Shown: positions 18,353 through 26,661 of the stretch, one piece after another
How positions within the stretch are numbered: position 1 is the first letter of the stretch
Layout of the letters: the number at the start of each line of letters is the position of its first letter
Source of the DNA: Oligoflexia bacterium
GTDB taxonomy: Bacteria; Bdellovibrionota; Bacteriovoracia; Bacteriovoracales; Bacteriovoracaceae
Direction: 5' to 3'
Length of the DNA: 46,263 nt
Assembly (NCBI GenBank): GCA_015232015.1
Contig: JADGAM010000014.1
Coordinates: forward strand, 1 to 46,263
The notes under the pieces: generated by a model
What the model saw: the letters and a program-made list of their open reading frames with translations, nothing else
The model's database searches: none
Told to the model about the DNA's origin: nothing
Program-made: the position numbers and the translations under genes

Positions 18353-19715
18353 GTTGAAAAATAAATTTAAAAAATTAATTATTGGTTCTTGGCTTTTTTT
18401 AACTGTCTTTGTTGCTGTTGTTGATACTGAAGCTGCATCTAAAATTCCTATTCTCCTGACAAAACAGCCAAGTAATAAAATATGTTTCATTTCTAAAGAT
18501 GGTAAATATACATACTATCAAAAAAGACCTACTACTTTAGTTTTATCTAGTATGTATAAATTGATTGATGTTTTAACTGGGCCACCAGAAGCAACTTTTA
18601 ATTTGTTTGCAACTCCTGCAAGAAAAAAAATTGCTATTGAAATGATGCCTTTCCAATATCATAATATAAGTTCTACTTCATTAAATTATTTGTATGTAAT
18701 GGACTTTGGAGAAAGTGTAGCAACCCCCATTGAAAAAGGCATACATCCGACACTACATTTAGATGACAAATGGATTTCTTATTATCATCCATTAAAAAAG
18801 GCTATTTTTTTTCAAAATATTGAGTCTTTGAATAATAAAAAAAATACTGGAGAGCAGGCATTTAAAATTCAATTAAAGAATCCATTAAATCCATATTTTA
18901 TTCCAGAAGTTGTTATGTACACTGAAGATCTAGTTTTATTTACAGATATTAATTTAGAAGGAGTTTCAGCATTACTTTTACTAAATCGTAGCAAGCAAAA
19001 ATTAATAACACTTATAAAGTCAAAGAAGGCGGGAACAAAAATTGAACTTTGTCTTAACAAAACAAAATTATTTGTTGGCCAATTTCCCTATCCAGACGTT
19101 TTAGGACAATCAGAGATTGCAATGATTGATTTAGATCAAACAAAAGATTTTTCAAAAATGGAGATGCTTTATATATCTGATCATGCTGATGTGGGAAATA
19201 TTGAATGCCAAAGCGAAAAAGATTTATTATTTTTCATTCAAAATCAAAGTGATAAAGAAGATCTTGTATTAACTAAATCTGAACTAGTGGCCATCGATTT
19301 GAAAAAAAAACAGGTAATTACTATTAGTGATTTAATTCATACAACTCAAGTTATAAATATGGATGGAAGATTGTTGATTCCTTATAGAGGTGATTTTTAT
19401 GTTATTAAAGGGGATTCTAATTTAAACACTGATAAATTAATTAATATAAAAATAAAACACAAAAATAAGGAAACAGCAAAAAATTATAAACTGGGAATAA
19501 GTAATATCGATCAAACAGTGGATACGGACATGGCAACAGATCTAGCTGAAGTACAAACAGAAGATGATGGAAATTTAAGTAGTGACACGAATATACTTAA
19601 TAATTCAAATACCACTACTCCTATTGCAACACCTATATCAACATTACCTAAAAATAAATCTTCAGCAGTGATAAATCCATCCCTTCCAGCAACAGAAAAG
19701 GGTAATGGTAAATAA
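18336..19715 (+). CDS. exported protein, probable beta-propeller-like fold
   Basis: It starts 17 nt before the end of the preceding gene. The signal peptide is KLIIGSWLFLTVFVAVVDTEAA. The mature part has repeated strand-rich units resembling TolB/WD-type blades (KICFISKDGKYTYY, HPTLHLDDKWISYYHP, SEIAMIDLDQT, SELVAIDLKKKQVITI), from about residue 40 to 360. A Thr/Asn/Ser-rich low-complexity tail follows. Such propellers usually bind partners in the periplasm. The next gene starts immediately after its stop. The propeller call is pattern-based. Confidence 0.55.
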   Translation: MQLKNELKNKFKKLIIGSWLFLTVFVAVVDTEAASKIPILLTKQPSNKICFISKDGKYTYYQKRPTTLVLSSMYKLIDVLTGPPEATFNLFATPARKKIAIEMMPFQYHNISSTSLNYLYVMDFGESVATPIEKGIHPTLHLDDKWISYYHPLKKAIFFQNIESLNNKKNTGEQAFKIQLKNPLNPYFIPEVVMYTEDLVLFTDINLEGVSALLLLNRSKQKLITLIKSKKAGTKIELCLNKTKLFVGQFPYPDVLGQSEIAMIDLDQTKDFSKMEMLYISDHADVGNIECQSEKDLLFFIQNQSDKEDLVLTKSELVAIDLKKKQVITISDLIHTTQVINMDGRLLIPYRGDFYVIKGDSNLNTDKLINIKIKHKNKETAKNYKLGISNIDQTVDTDMATDLAEVQTEDDGNLSSDTNILNNSNTTTPIATPISTLPKNKSSAVINPSLPATEKGNGK

Positions 19716-20987
19716 ATGAAAACGAAAGTGATAAAGTTTTTAATTTCTTTAACAGCTTCATTATTGCTATTATTGTTATTGTCCTTATTATGGACTTCCT
19801 TGGTATTTGCAGAAGATAATGTATTAAATAAAGAATTAGCAGCATCAACACTTCTGCCATTGGAATTTCAATTTTTAATTGAAAGTTATCAACACTCAAA
19901 TCTTACAGATAAAGAAAAAAATGAATTTATTGATTTAATAAAAAAATTGGATATCAATTTAAAAGTGTTGCCACAAAAATATATTTATTTTGTGATTAAG
20001 AGTGAAATATATAAAGAATTGCTTGAGAACAAAATTATATATAGAAATAATGAACAGCAGAGATCTAGCACTTCACAGTTAATGGAAACAGATGAAGTAT
20101 TAGATAGCTTAAGTATTAAAAAAATAAATAAATTGTTATCTAATAATTATTTGATTTACACTTCATTTGGCAAATGGCTTATTGAATCTTTGCAAGCAGA
20201 TATATGGGAATTAACCTCTTCGAAATTTTTTGATGAAAAATTAAATAAAAATAATAATAGCGCTAGAGATAAAAAATTTCTTCGAGAGTCAGAAAAAATT
20301 GAAAAAAATAAAATTCAAAATAAGAAAAAGTTATTAACTCCTATTTATCAAGAAGTAATTAAAAAAAAGGCAGAGGATTTTAATGAGTTGTTGAAACCAA
20401 TAATGCACTCAATCCTAGTAAAACTTGTTTATCAAACAACAATATTTGTAAATTTTACTATGTATAAATTTGCACCCAAAGCAAAAGCTGCAAGCAATTT
20501 AACTTTTTATCAATTTGATTGGATTGATAACAAATCAACATCACCACAACCAAGACAACAAAAAATAATAGGTAGTATAATAGATGCTAAAGTCGAAGGG
20601 GGACAATCTAACACTTCAGAAAATATTGAAAAATATAAAGAGATGAAAAAAAATGAAGCATATAAAATTTTAGATTCTATAAACAAAGAATCATCTAATG
20701 ACGTTGGTGATGAAAATAATGAAATATCAGTAGAGATAGATAAGATCACTAGTAGTGAAAGTGATGGTAGTAGTAGTAGCAATAGTGTTAGCGATATTAA
20801 AACTGATGATATTGTGGAGGATACTTGGGTCCCAGTTGATGATAGTGACAATTCTGTTGCTTATAAAAAGAAAATTAAAAGAAAGGAAATATTGTCTGCA
20901 ACAGAAGTTTCTAATAAAGATAAGAATAAAGATAAAGACAAGAATAGGAATAAAGACAAAGATAGCGATGATTGGACGCCAAGATAA
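19716..20987 (+). CDS. exported protein of unknown function with charged low-complexity tail
   Basis: The ATG follows the upstream TAA with no gap. The signal peptide is long and leucine-rich (LISLTASLLLLLLLSLLWTSLVFA). Residues 45-270 are helical and Lys/Asn-rich. The C-terminal 150 residues are Ser/Asp/Lys low complexity, ending in repeated DKNKDKDKNRNKDKD. Last of the three exported-protein genes; its TAA abuts the stop of the convergent transglutaminase-like gene with no space between. No family recognised. Confidence 0.55.
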   Translation: MKTKVIKFLISLTASLLLLLLLSLLWTSLVFAEDNVLNKELAASTLLPLEFQFLIESYQHSNLTDKEKNEFIDLIKKLDINLKVLPQKYIYFVIKSEIYKELLENKIIYRNNEQQRSSTSQLMETDEVLDSLSIKKINKLLSNNYLIYTSFGKWLIESLQADIWELTSSKFFDEKLNKNNNSARDKKFLRESEKIEKNKIQNKKKLLTPIYQEVIKKKAEDFNELLKPIMHSILVKLVYQTTIFVNFTMYKFAPKAKAASNLTFYQFDWIDNKSTSPQPRQQKIIGSIIDAKVEGGQSNTSENIEKYKEMKKNEAYKILDSINKESSNDVGDENNEISVEIDKITSSESDGSSSSNSVSDIKTDDIVEDTWVPVDDSDNSVAYKKKIKRKEILSATEVSNKDKNKDKDKNRNKDKDSDDWTPR

Positions 20988-22139
20988 CTATTTTGTGGCC
21001 TCTTGATATATTTTATCAACAGCTTCCCAACGTTTACCATAATCACTCATCTTAGCTTTAGCTTTCATCCAGATAAAGTCAGGATGATCATCAACAGATT
21101 TTCCTATCCATCTACCACCAATAATATTACCAGCGGAATCTAATTCTAGAATAGCACTATAAGAGCTGTTTTTGTGAGCAGTAGCGCTGTTGTTATGTGG
21201 TTCCATGCTTGATTTTAATTCTTGAAGCCAATTTACTTCTAATTTTATTTCAACTTCACGAGCAGTTCCGGTGGCACTTCCAGTACTTGCAGAATTTGAC
21301 TCTTTTACAATTTCATAATTATAGCCAAAAATGGGTTGATTCCAAACAGGGCCATCAGTAGTTCTATCCATTACAAAGCCTTGTTGATTTGGAATTAAAT
21401 TTGTCAATGCTAAGAAGAATGTTCCCGCATTAACATCTTCATAGGCCATAATTTCACTAGCAGGGGCCTGAGGAAGATTTTTTTTATCGATATTACATCT
21501 TCTTCCAGCAAAGCATTCGTCGGATTGAGCAATCTGTCCCGCGAAGTATAATGCTAAACCCTTTAAGTCTGAAGAACCAAATTTAATTTTGATTCCATCA
21601 GCATTTGTAACTGTTACGCATTTTGGTTCAGGACGATTAAGAGATTCTGATGCCCATCCATGACATAATCCCCACCATCCTTTATCAGTAGGATGTTTAC
21701 AAGCATCTTTAGTTCTGTCGATTTCTTCTTTGGTAAAAGTATAATCATAGTCACCAAGATAGATATCAATTTTTTCAGTTGGAGATAATTTAGCTATATC
21801 TTCTTCTTTCATCCTCTTTACTTTCTTTTTACCTTGAAAGTAGAGGTCAAATCTAGTTGGAGTTTTAGCTGTTTGAAATCTATATCGAAGACCACCTTCA
21901 ACTGTTGGCCAATAATTTTCTGACCAAGGCATATTATCTTTACTTAATGATGATGATTTTGGAAGGGAGTCCAATTTATACACAAGTTGAAGCGGACTAT
22001 TTGAAAATTTTCCAGCTAAGGCCATTTTTTCTGGGTCATTTGCATTGTCAAATCCACCGGCGAAGACAACAATAACATTCGAAATTAATAAGATAAAAGT
22101 AATTGTTAAAATACTTAAGATTTTCTTTTGCCAATACAT
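20988..22139 (-). CDS. exported transglutaminase-elicitor-like protein (GP42/M81 type)
   Basis: AGAAGGAG lies 7 nt before the ATG, and a signal peptide ends at VVFA/GG. WWGLCHGWASESLNRPEP (about 152-170) fits the catalytic-Cys region of the TGase_elicitor family first known from Phytophthora GP42. The later GGRWIGKSVDDHPDFIWM (about 337-354) fits the conserved His/Asp-containing C-terminal motif of bacterial relatives. These enzymes make isopeptide crosslinks between Gln and Lys side chains or amines. Here it would act outside the cytoplasm, on the cell's own envelope or on another cell. It is a single gene. Recognition is by memory of the family motifs; confidence is moderate. Confidence 0.65.
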   Translation of the reverse strand: MYWQKKILSILTITFILLISNVIVVFAGGFDNANDPEKMALAGKFSNSPLQLVYKLDSLPKSSSLSKDNMPWSENYWPTVEGGLRYRFQTAKTPTRFDLYFQGKKKVKRMKEEDIAKLSPTEKIDIYLGDYDYTFTKEEIDRTKDACKHPTDKGWWGLCHGWASESLNRPEPKCVTVTNADGIKIKFGSSDLKGLALYFAGQIAQSDECFAGRRCNIDKKNLPQAPASEIMAYEDVNAGTFFLALTNLIPNQQGFVMDRTTDGPVWNQPIFGYNYEIVKESNSASTGSATGTAREVEIKLEVNWLQELKSSMEPHNNSATAHKNSSYSAILELDSAGNIIGGRWIGKSVDDHPDFIWMKAKAKMSDYGKRWEAVDKIYQEATK

Positions 22140-22763
22140 TTTTTTTCTCCTTCTCGTAATAGAGATGTTAAGTAATTCTGTGATTAATAAAAAACAGAAT
22201 GGTTTTGTTAATAAAATTTTTTAATATTTTTAAACTATATAGCTCTTAGATCTCCCTAGAATGAATTAGTAAGGTTTCATTTTTTGAGTTAATAACTTGT
22301 TAATTGGAACGTAATTATAAAGAGAATTTATTTAATAAACTAAAGTTATTTTTTCATTCTAATAATTTCGATTAGATAAAAATTTTTAAAAAAAATGCGC
22401 GAAAAAAAGTGCCTTAAAAAATTGGCATTTTGGGCCTATTTGGATTTATTTACAAATTTCTAATTAAGGGTTGACTAAATTTTGATTTGTTAACTATATT
22501 CGCAGAACATAAGCGACAAATTAATGTATGAAAGAAGTTCTTCTATTGAAAGAAAATCACAAAAAAATTTAAAAAAAATTTTTTATTTTTGACAAACCAA
22601 AAAATTGTTATCAACATAAAAAATAAGAATTTTTTTGTTCATAAACAATGTGATTTATTTTATATATATTATTACTCGTTTAGAAGAGTTTATTAAGTTA
22701 AATAAGATTTAGTACAACGTCTTATTTATTAACAACCACTTTTTCAGACCCCTAGGAGGTTTT
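22140..22763. other. long AT-rich intergenic region upstream of a small exported protein
   Basis: 624 nt divide two divergent genes. I see no ORF with a ribosome site. It contains a sigma70-like promoter at 22471-22500 and many A/T homopolymer runs. The downstream leader would be roughly 260 nt, long enough for RNA-level control, but I see no convincing riboswitch fold. Confidence 0.5.
22471..22500 (+). promoter_or_regulatory. sigma70-like promoter
   Basis: TTGACT (22471-22476), an 18-nt spacer and TATATT (22495-22500) match the -35/-10 consensus at 5/6 and 5/6. It points toward the small Cys-rich protein gene at 22764. Another promoter closer to the gene is possible. Confidence 0.5.
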
Positions 22764-23024
22764 ATGAAAAAATTGATCGCTTTAGTTTTCGCTTTAGCAT
22801 TAGTAAGTGTTAACGTTTATGCAACTACAGAAGCTCCTGCTACAGGTGGCGCTGCTGTTGAGCAACCAGCTGCTGAGCAACCAGCTGCTCCAGCTGCTGA
22901 TGCACCAAAAGTATGTAGCAAGAAAATTGCAAAATCATGCTGTCACGAAAAAGCAAATGCTAAAAAATGTGAAAAGAAAATGAAAGGCTGTACATGCCCA
23001 GAGAAAAAAGAAGAAAAAAAATAA
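22764..23024 (+). CDS. small exported Cys/Lys-rich protein
   Basis: AGGAGG lies 4 nt before the ATG. The 86-residue product has a clean signal peptide (MKKLIALVFALALVSVNVYA). A short Ala/Pro/Glu repeat follows (EQPAAEQPAAPAADAP). The C-terminal ~38 residues contain seven cysteines, one histidine and very many lysines (CSKK, SCCHEK, KKCEKK, GCTCPEKK), which looks like a metal- or polyanion-binding tail. Base composition is higher in GC and codons look more restricted than in neighbours, consistent with high expression. It has its own long leader, a promoter and a strong terminator, so it is monocistronic. Family unknown. Confidence 0.75.
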   Translation: MKKLIALVFALALVSVNVYATTEAPATGGAAVEQPAAEQPAAPAADAPKVCSKKIAKSCCHEKANAKKCEKKMKGCTCPEKKEEKK

Positions 23025-23058
23025 TCTAAATTAAATTTTTTTGTTCTAATTTAACTTG

Positions 23059-23101
23059 AAAAAGGAGCAAATAGTGATTTAAACTGTTTGTTCCTTTTTT
23101 T
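23059..23101. terminator. strong bidirectional intrinsic terminator
   Basis: AAAAAGGAGCAAATAG pairs with CTGTTTGTTCCTTTTT (G-U pairs allowed) around a 9-nt loop and ends in a T run. On the minus strand the same stem also ends in Ts, so it can serve both the small exported gene and the convergent rsmE. Confidence 0.85.
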
Positions 23102-23109
23102 ATTCAATA

Positions 23110-24084
23110 CTATCTAATTTTTCTAAAGAGTAATTCTAGTTGAGCTATAGCATGAAATAAAGCATGTTCCACTCTTAATATTGAGTTAGAGACTTTTACT
23201 GGTAAAAACTCAAGCTCTTCAATAAAGAATAATTCTTCTTCCTTCGTAAATCCACGCTCGGGACCTATGGCCAATATAATATTATCAATGTCGCTATCAA
23301 CATCATCGATATTAAAATTAATATTATTAGACTGCATGGTTATATAATCAGCAAAGCTCTTACTCTTATTTGCAGAAGCAGATAAAATAAATTTATTAAG
23401 AGCTCGTTTTTTCAAAAGGCCATTCGTGGCCCGGCCGTTCGTGGCCCGGCCGTTTTCGGCGTCAAAATCTCGCTCACTTTTGTGGCCTACTTCTAGTAAA
23501 CCTCCGCGTTCGCTCAATTTTTCTTTGAAATTGTAATTTTTAAAACGGCCTCTAAATTGTTCAATGTTTTTATAAACTTCAACATTAGGGATATTATAAT
23601 ATAGACTTGATTGAGATAATCCTAATTCTAAGTAAAGTTCAAATTCTTCTTGATTTAAAACCTTAGAACTTAAATAGGATTTTTCAGTTAAAGTAGTCGA
23701 TAGTAAATGAAATGAGGTCACTCCCATTGTAGTTCCATGTTCAAAAATCTTTTTTAAAGTGGGAGGTCTTGATAAACCAATAATAGCTTGAAAATTTTTT
23801 CCAAAAGCAGATACAGGTAGTGTAGAATTAATGCTTTCTTTTTCGAATTCCAGAGTACAATTGTTACTTTTTTTGTATTCAATTACTTTAGCGGACACTA
23901 CCCTTCCCCTGTTAATGATTGCTAATCTTAATAAATCTCCTATTTGGGGTTTAATGTATTGATCAAGGTGGTTTAAACGTTTGTGATCGGTGATTTCTAA
24001 TCTGTAAACTTTATGTTTGCTATCATTGCTATCATTTTTTTTGAACTCGCAAATTTCTTGTTCACGAATAATTATTTGATTCAT
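23110..24084 (-). CDS. rsmE: 16S rRNA m3U1498 methyltransferase RsmE with an internal insert
   Basis: RsmE methylates N3 of U1498 in 16S rRNA using AdoMet. The N-terminal PUA-like part (VYRLEITDHKRLNHLDQY) and the SPOUT knot motifs (ILAIGPERGFTKEEE at about 268 and SNSILRVEHALFHAIAQLE at about 297) are clear. At 324 residues it is about 75 longer than usual. Most of the extra length is a Lys/Asn/Ser-rich insert before the last knot strand, including GRATNGRATNG encoded by a GC-rich 15-bp tandem repeat. Its ATG overlaps the ung stop by 4 nt, so ung-rsmE is one operon. Confidence 0.9.
   Translation of the reverse strand: MNQIIIREQEICEFKKNDSNDSKHKVYRLEITDHKRLNHLDQYIKPQIGDLLRLAIINRGRVVSAKVIEYKKSNNCTLEFEKESINSTLPVSAFGKNFQAIIGLSRPPTLKKIFEHGTTMGVTSFHLLSTTLTEKSYLSSKVLNQEEFELYLELGLSQSSLYYNIPNVEVYKNIEQFRGRFKNYNFKEKLSERGGLLEVGHKSERDFDAENGRATNGRATNGLLKKRALNKFILSASANKSKSFADYITMQSNNINFNIDDVDSDIDNIILAIGPERGFTKEEELFFIEELEFLPVKVSNSILRVEHALFHAIAQLELLFRKIR
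23423..23452. repeat. 15-bp GC-rich tandem repeat inside rsmE
   Basis: TTCGTGGCCCGGCCG is present twice head to tail (23423-23437, 23438-23452), encoding GRATN twice on the minus strand. It is far richer in GC than its surroundings. Being a multiple of three, copy-number change keeps the frame. Confidence 0.9.
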
Positions 24085-24758
24085 GATGATATTTTCCAGT
24101 TAATTTCTTCGTTTCCAATATTTTTTAAATAATCATTAATCCTTGAAAATGGTTTATGTCCAAAAAATCCTCTGTGTGCTGAAAGCGGTGAGGGATGTGG
24201 TGCTTTTATTACTAGATGATTTTTCTCATCTACTTTAGCACATTTTTTTTGAGCATAACTACCCCATAAAACAAAAATTAATCCATTTTTTTTATCATTA
24301 AGCAATTCCACAACTCTATCTGTAAAAATCTCCCAACCTTTACCATCGTGTGATAGAGGCCTATTTTTTTCCACAGTTAAAACTGCATTTAAAAGTAATA
24401 CTCCTTGTTCGGCCCATTCGATAAGACATCCATGATTAGGAGGAGAAATAGCTAAGTCAGTGTTTAATTCTTTAAAAATATTTACTAGAGAAGGGGGCGG
24501 ATTAACTCCTGGCTTTACGGAGAAGCAAATTCCATGAGCTTGTCCAGGTCCGTGGTAAGGGTCTTGTCCAATAATTACAACTCGAACTTTGTCGAAAGGA
24601 GTGTAATTAAAGGCAGAAAAAATATCTTTGCCATGAGGATATATTATTTTTTTTTGATTTAATTCATTCTTTAAAAATTTTTTAAGATTCAAAATATATT
24701 CTTTTTGAAATTCTCCTGCTAATACCTCTTTCCAGCTATTTTCAATTTTTATATCCAT
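24081..24758 (-). CDS. ung: uracil-DNA glycosylase
   Basis: This removes uracil from DNA in base-excision repair. Family motifs: GQDPYHGPGQAHGICFSV with the catalytic Asp (about 64-81), PPSLVNIFKEL, GVLLLNAVLTVE, and the DNA-reading loop HPSPLSAHRGFFGHKPFS (about 188-205) with the catalytic His. Length (225) is normal for family 1 UDG. It is upstream of and overlaps rsmE by 4 nt. Confidence 0.97.
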   Translation of the reverse strand: MDIKIENSWKEVLAGEFQKEYILNLKKFLKNELNQKKIIYPHGKDIFSAFNYTPFDKVRVVIIGQDPYHGPGQAHGICFSVKPGVNPPPSLVNIFKELNTDLAISPPNHGCLIEWAEQGVLLLNAVLTVEKNRPLSHDGKGWEIFTDRVVELLNDKKNGLIFVLWGSYAQKKCAKVDEKNHLVIKAPHPSPLSAHRGFFGHKPFSRINDYLKNIGNEEINWKISS

Positions 24759-24897
24759 AAATTTTAATCTCTGATATTTTTATATCTAATATTTTAATAT
24801 CGGATAATGATATTGCTAAAATTATTTAGCGAAATTAGAATTAATATTAATAATTTTATTTTAAAATTTTAATACTCTAAAAAAATAGTGATCGTAA

Positions 24898-25215
24898 ATG
24901 AATAAACAGCTTAATAGTAATAAAAGTTATCGTTGTAATAGTGTAAAAAAAATCGAAAAATGGAGAGAAGCAATTGACTCCATCGATCACAGGATAATTA
25001 AATTGATACATCAACGCCTAAAGTTGGTTGAAAAAATTTCTCTGGTTAAAAATGAAAAAAAGATGCCACTATTCCAAAAAAAGCGTTTAACATACATGTT
25101 AAAAGAGCGAGCAATCTTTGGGAAAAAACATAATTTAAGCAAGAAAGTAATCATTGGTTTAGTTCGTTTTTTACATAATACATCCCTAAACCATCAAAAA
25201 AATAAATTAGACTGA
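24898..25215 (+). CDS. chorismate mutase, AroQ class
   Basis: This converts chorismate to prephenate on the phenylalanine/tyrosine branch. The 105 residues match the all-helical AroQ fold: WREAIDSIDHRIIKLIHQRLKLVEKISLVKN on the long first helix (Arg, Asp and Arg positions conserved) and a later helix with FQKKR...MLKER. It is a stand-alone domain, not fused to prephenate dehydratase or DAHP synthase. No other aromatic-pathway gene is nearby. A rather basic N-terminal extension precedes the domain. Confidence 0.8.
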   Translation: MNKQLNSNKSYRCNSVKKIEKWREAIDSIDHRIIKLIHQRLKLVEKISLVKNEKKMPLFQKKRLTYMLKERAIFGKKHNLSKKVIIGLVRFLHNTSLNHQKNKLD

Positions 25216-25329
25216 ATTGCTACATCTTAAAAAAAATTTTTATAATTGACGTTTAAAAAGTAATTGCACAATATAATTTGAGGATAATATTTTTCCAAAA
25301 TAAAAAAATCATCAGAGATAAATCTTACT

Positions 25330-26106
25330 ATGAACATAGAAGAAAAAAATAGTTCTCAGCTTGTTTATGAGTTAAAGACTCTGATTGAGGTTTATTTTAA
25401 AAAACATCCTGATCTATCAATGCATGCATTTAGCAAAAAATGCTATATAGCTACTTCTACCATAAGACGCATTCTAACAATGGAAACGCGTGAAGATCCC
25501 GCACCCTCCACAGTACTAGGAATTGTAAGTGCAATTTCCAAAGAAACTAGTATTCCCAAATTGATAAAAATGTATGATGGTGAAATTGGAAAGATTTTAG
25601 AGAAAAAATATTCAGGAATACAAGTTGAATATTCGGTTGATTTAGTGGATATTTTGCATGATAGAGAGGCATACATTATCTATAAATTGGCCGCAAATAA
25701 TAAAGGAACAAATAGACAAGAGATTATTAACCTTCTTGGTAATATTGCTAATAATAAAATTGATGATCTTCTTGAACAAAAAGTTTTATTTGAGGACAAT
25801 AAGAGACTTTTTGCTAAAAAAGGAATATCTTTACCAGAAGATTTAAGCTTAAGACATCTTCCTGAATTACTACGTTTTGTGAATAAAGGAAGTGTGTTTA
25901 TAAATAAAAGTTTATATTTGAACCTTTCTCAATCTATATCTAAAGATGCCTATATGGAGATTGGTAAGATTCAATCGGATGCAGCAAGGAAGATTTTAAG
26001 TATAGTAAATAACAACGATAATGTTGGAGAGATACCATTCTTTTTTATTTCGATTATTGATACAATGGAAGCTCCAACAGCAAGTGAAACTTGTGATGAT
26101 ATATAG
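25330..26106 (+). CDS. HTH regulator, TIGR02147/DUF4423-like
   Basis: Residues 15-85 form a Cro/C1-type helix-turn-helix (LSMHAFSKKCYIATSTIRRILT). A winged-helix-like middle follows (IYKLAANNKGTNRQEIINLLGN). The end (ISKDAYMEIGKIQSDAARKILSIVNNN...FFFISIIDT) matches the last helix and strand of the TIGR02147 family, common in Fibrobacter and Bdellovibrio. It is therefore likely a DNA-binding regulator, although the C-terminal domain is diverged. It ends in TAG, 25 nt before a small exported-protein gene that may be its co-transcribed partner. Confidence 0.65.
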   Translation: MNIEEKNSSQLVYELKTLIEVYFKKHPDLSMHAFSKKCYIATSTIRRILTMETREDPAPSTVLGIVSAISKETSIPKLIKMYDGEIGKILEKKYSGIQVEYSVDLVDILHDREAYIIYKLAANNKGTNRQEIINLLGNIANNKIDDLLEQKVLFEDNKRLFAKKGISLPEDLSLRHLPELLRFVNKGSVFINKSLYLNLSQSISKDAYMEIGKIQSDAARKILSIVNNNDNVGEIPFFFISIIDTMEAPTASETCDDI

Positions 26107-26131
26107 TAAATAGCAACGGAGAAGATAAAAG

Positions 26132-26614
26132 ATGAATAAGGGTATATCTGGATCGAGTATTTTTTTATCATTGTTAATATTATTTTTTCTTGTGTTTAAT
26201 TTAGGGAATGATTTATTGGCAAAGACACAAGGAAATGAATCCGGTGGAGAACAAACTGGTCATCTATTTAAAGTAGTCAGTATTGTAGATCAACGTACTA
26301 TATGGTTGTGGGCCCCTACCTCTAAAATAATTAAAATAACTGCTAATTTTAGTACAGATCCAGGACCTAGATATGTAAATTTACAATTTAGTGATATTTA
26401 TGCAATTGTTTTAAAAAATGGTAAAGCATTGATTATTTACCAACTGTTCTCTAATAATTCTTCAGCACAATTTTACATTTTCAATAAAGATGCTAACAAA
26501 TATGAACAATATTCTCTTGAAGATAATCCATATTTAAGAGATATAGAGATATTTTTAATTGGTGATAGTTTTTATTTTAATCGAGAAGATATTAAAGATA
26601 TTATTTTGTGGTAA
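26132..26614 (+). CDS. small exported protein of unknown function
   Basis: GGAG precedes the ATG. The signal peptide (IFLSLLILFFLVFNLGNDLLA) is followed by a strand-rich 120-residue domain (LFKVVSIVDQRTIWLWAPTSKIIKI ... YVNLQFSDIYAIVLKNGKALIIYQ). It probably shares a transcript with the HTH regulator just upstream. I do not recognise the family; the small beta domain would be periplasmic. Confidence 0.6.
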   Translation: MNKGISGSSIFLSLLILFFLVFNLGNDLLAKTQGNESGGEQTGHLFKVVSIVDQRTIWLWAPTSKIIKITANFSTDPGPRYVNLQFSDIYAIVLKNGKALIIYQLFSNNSSAQFYIFNKDANKYEQYSLEDNPYLRDIEIFLIGDSFYFNREDIKDIILW

Positions 26615-26661
26615 TGGCAGTCGTACTAGATCGTAAAAGTATATAAAAATACTTAAAAATA

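Noticed and set aside
22589-22617. Second promoter with TTGACA before the small Cys-rich gene
   Set aside because: The -35 is perfect, but at 17-nt spacing the -10 would be CAACAT, only 3/6 matches.
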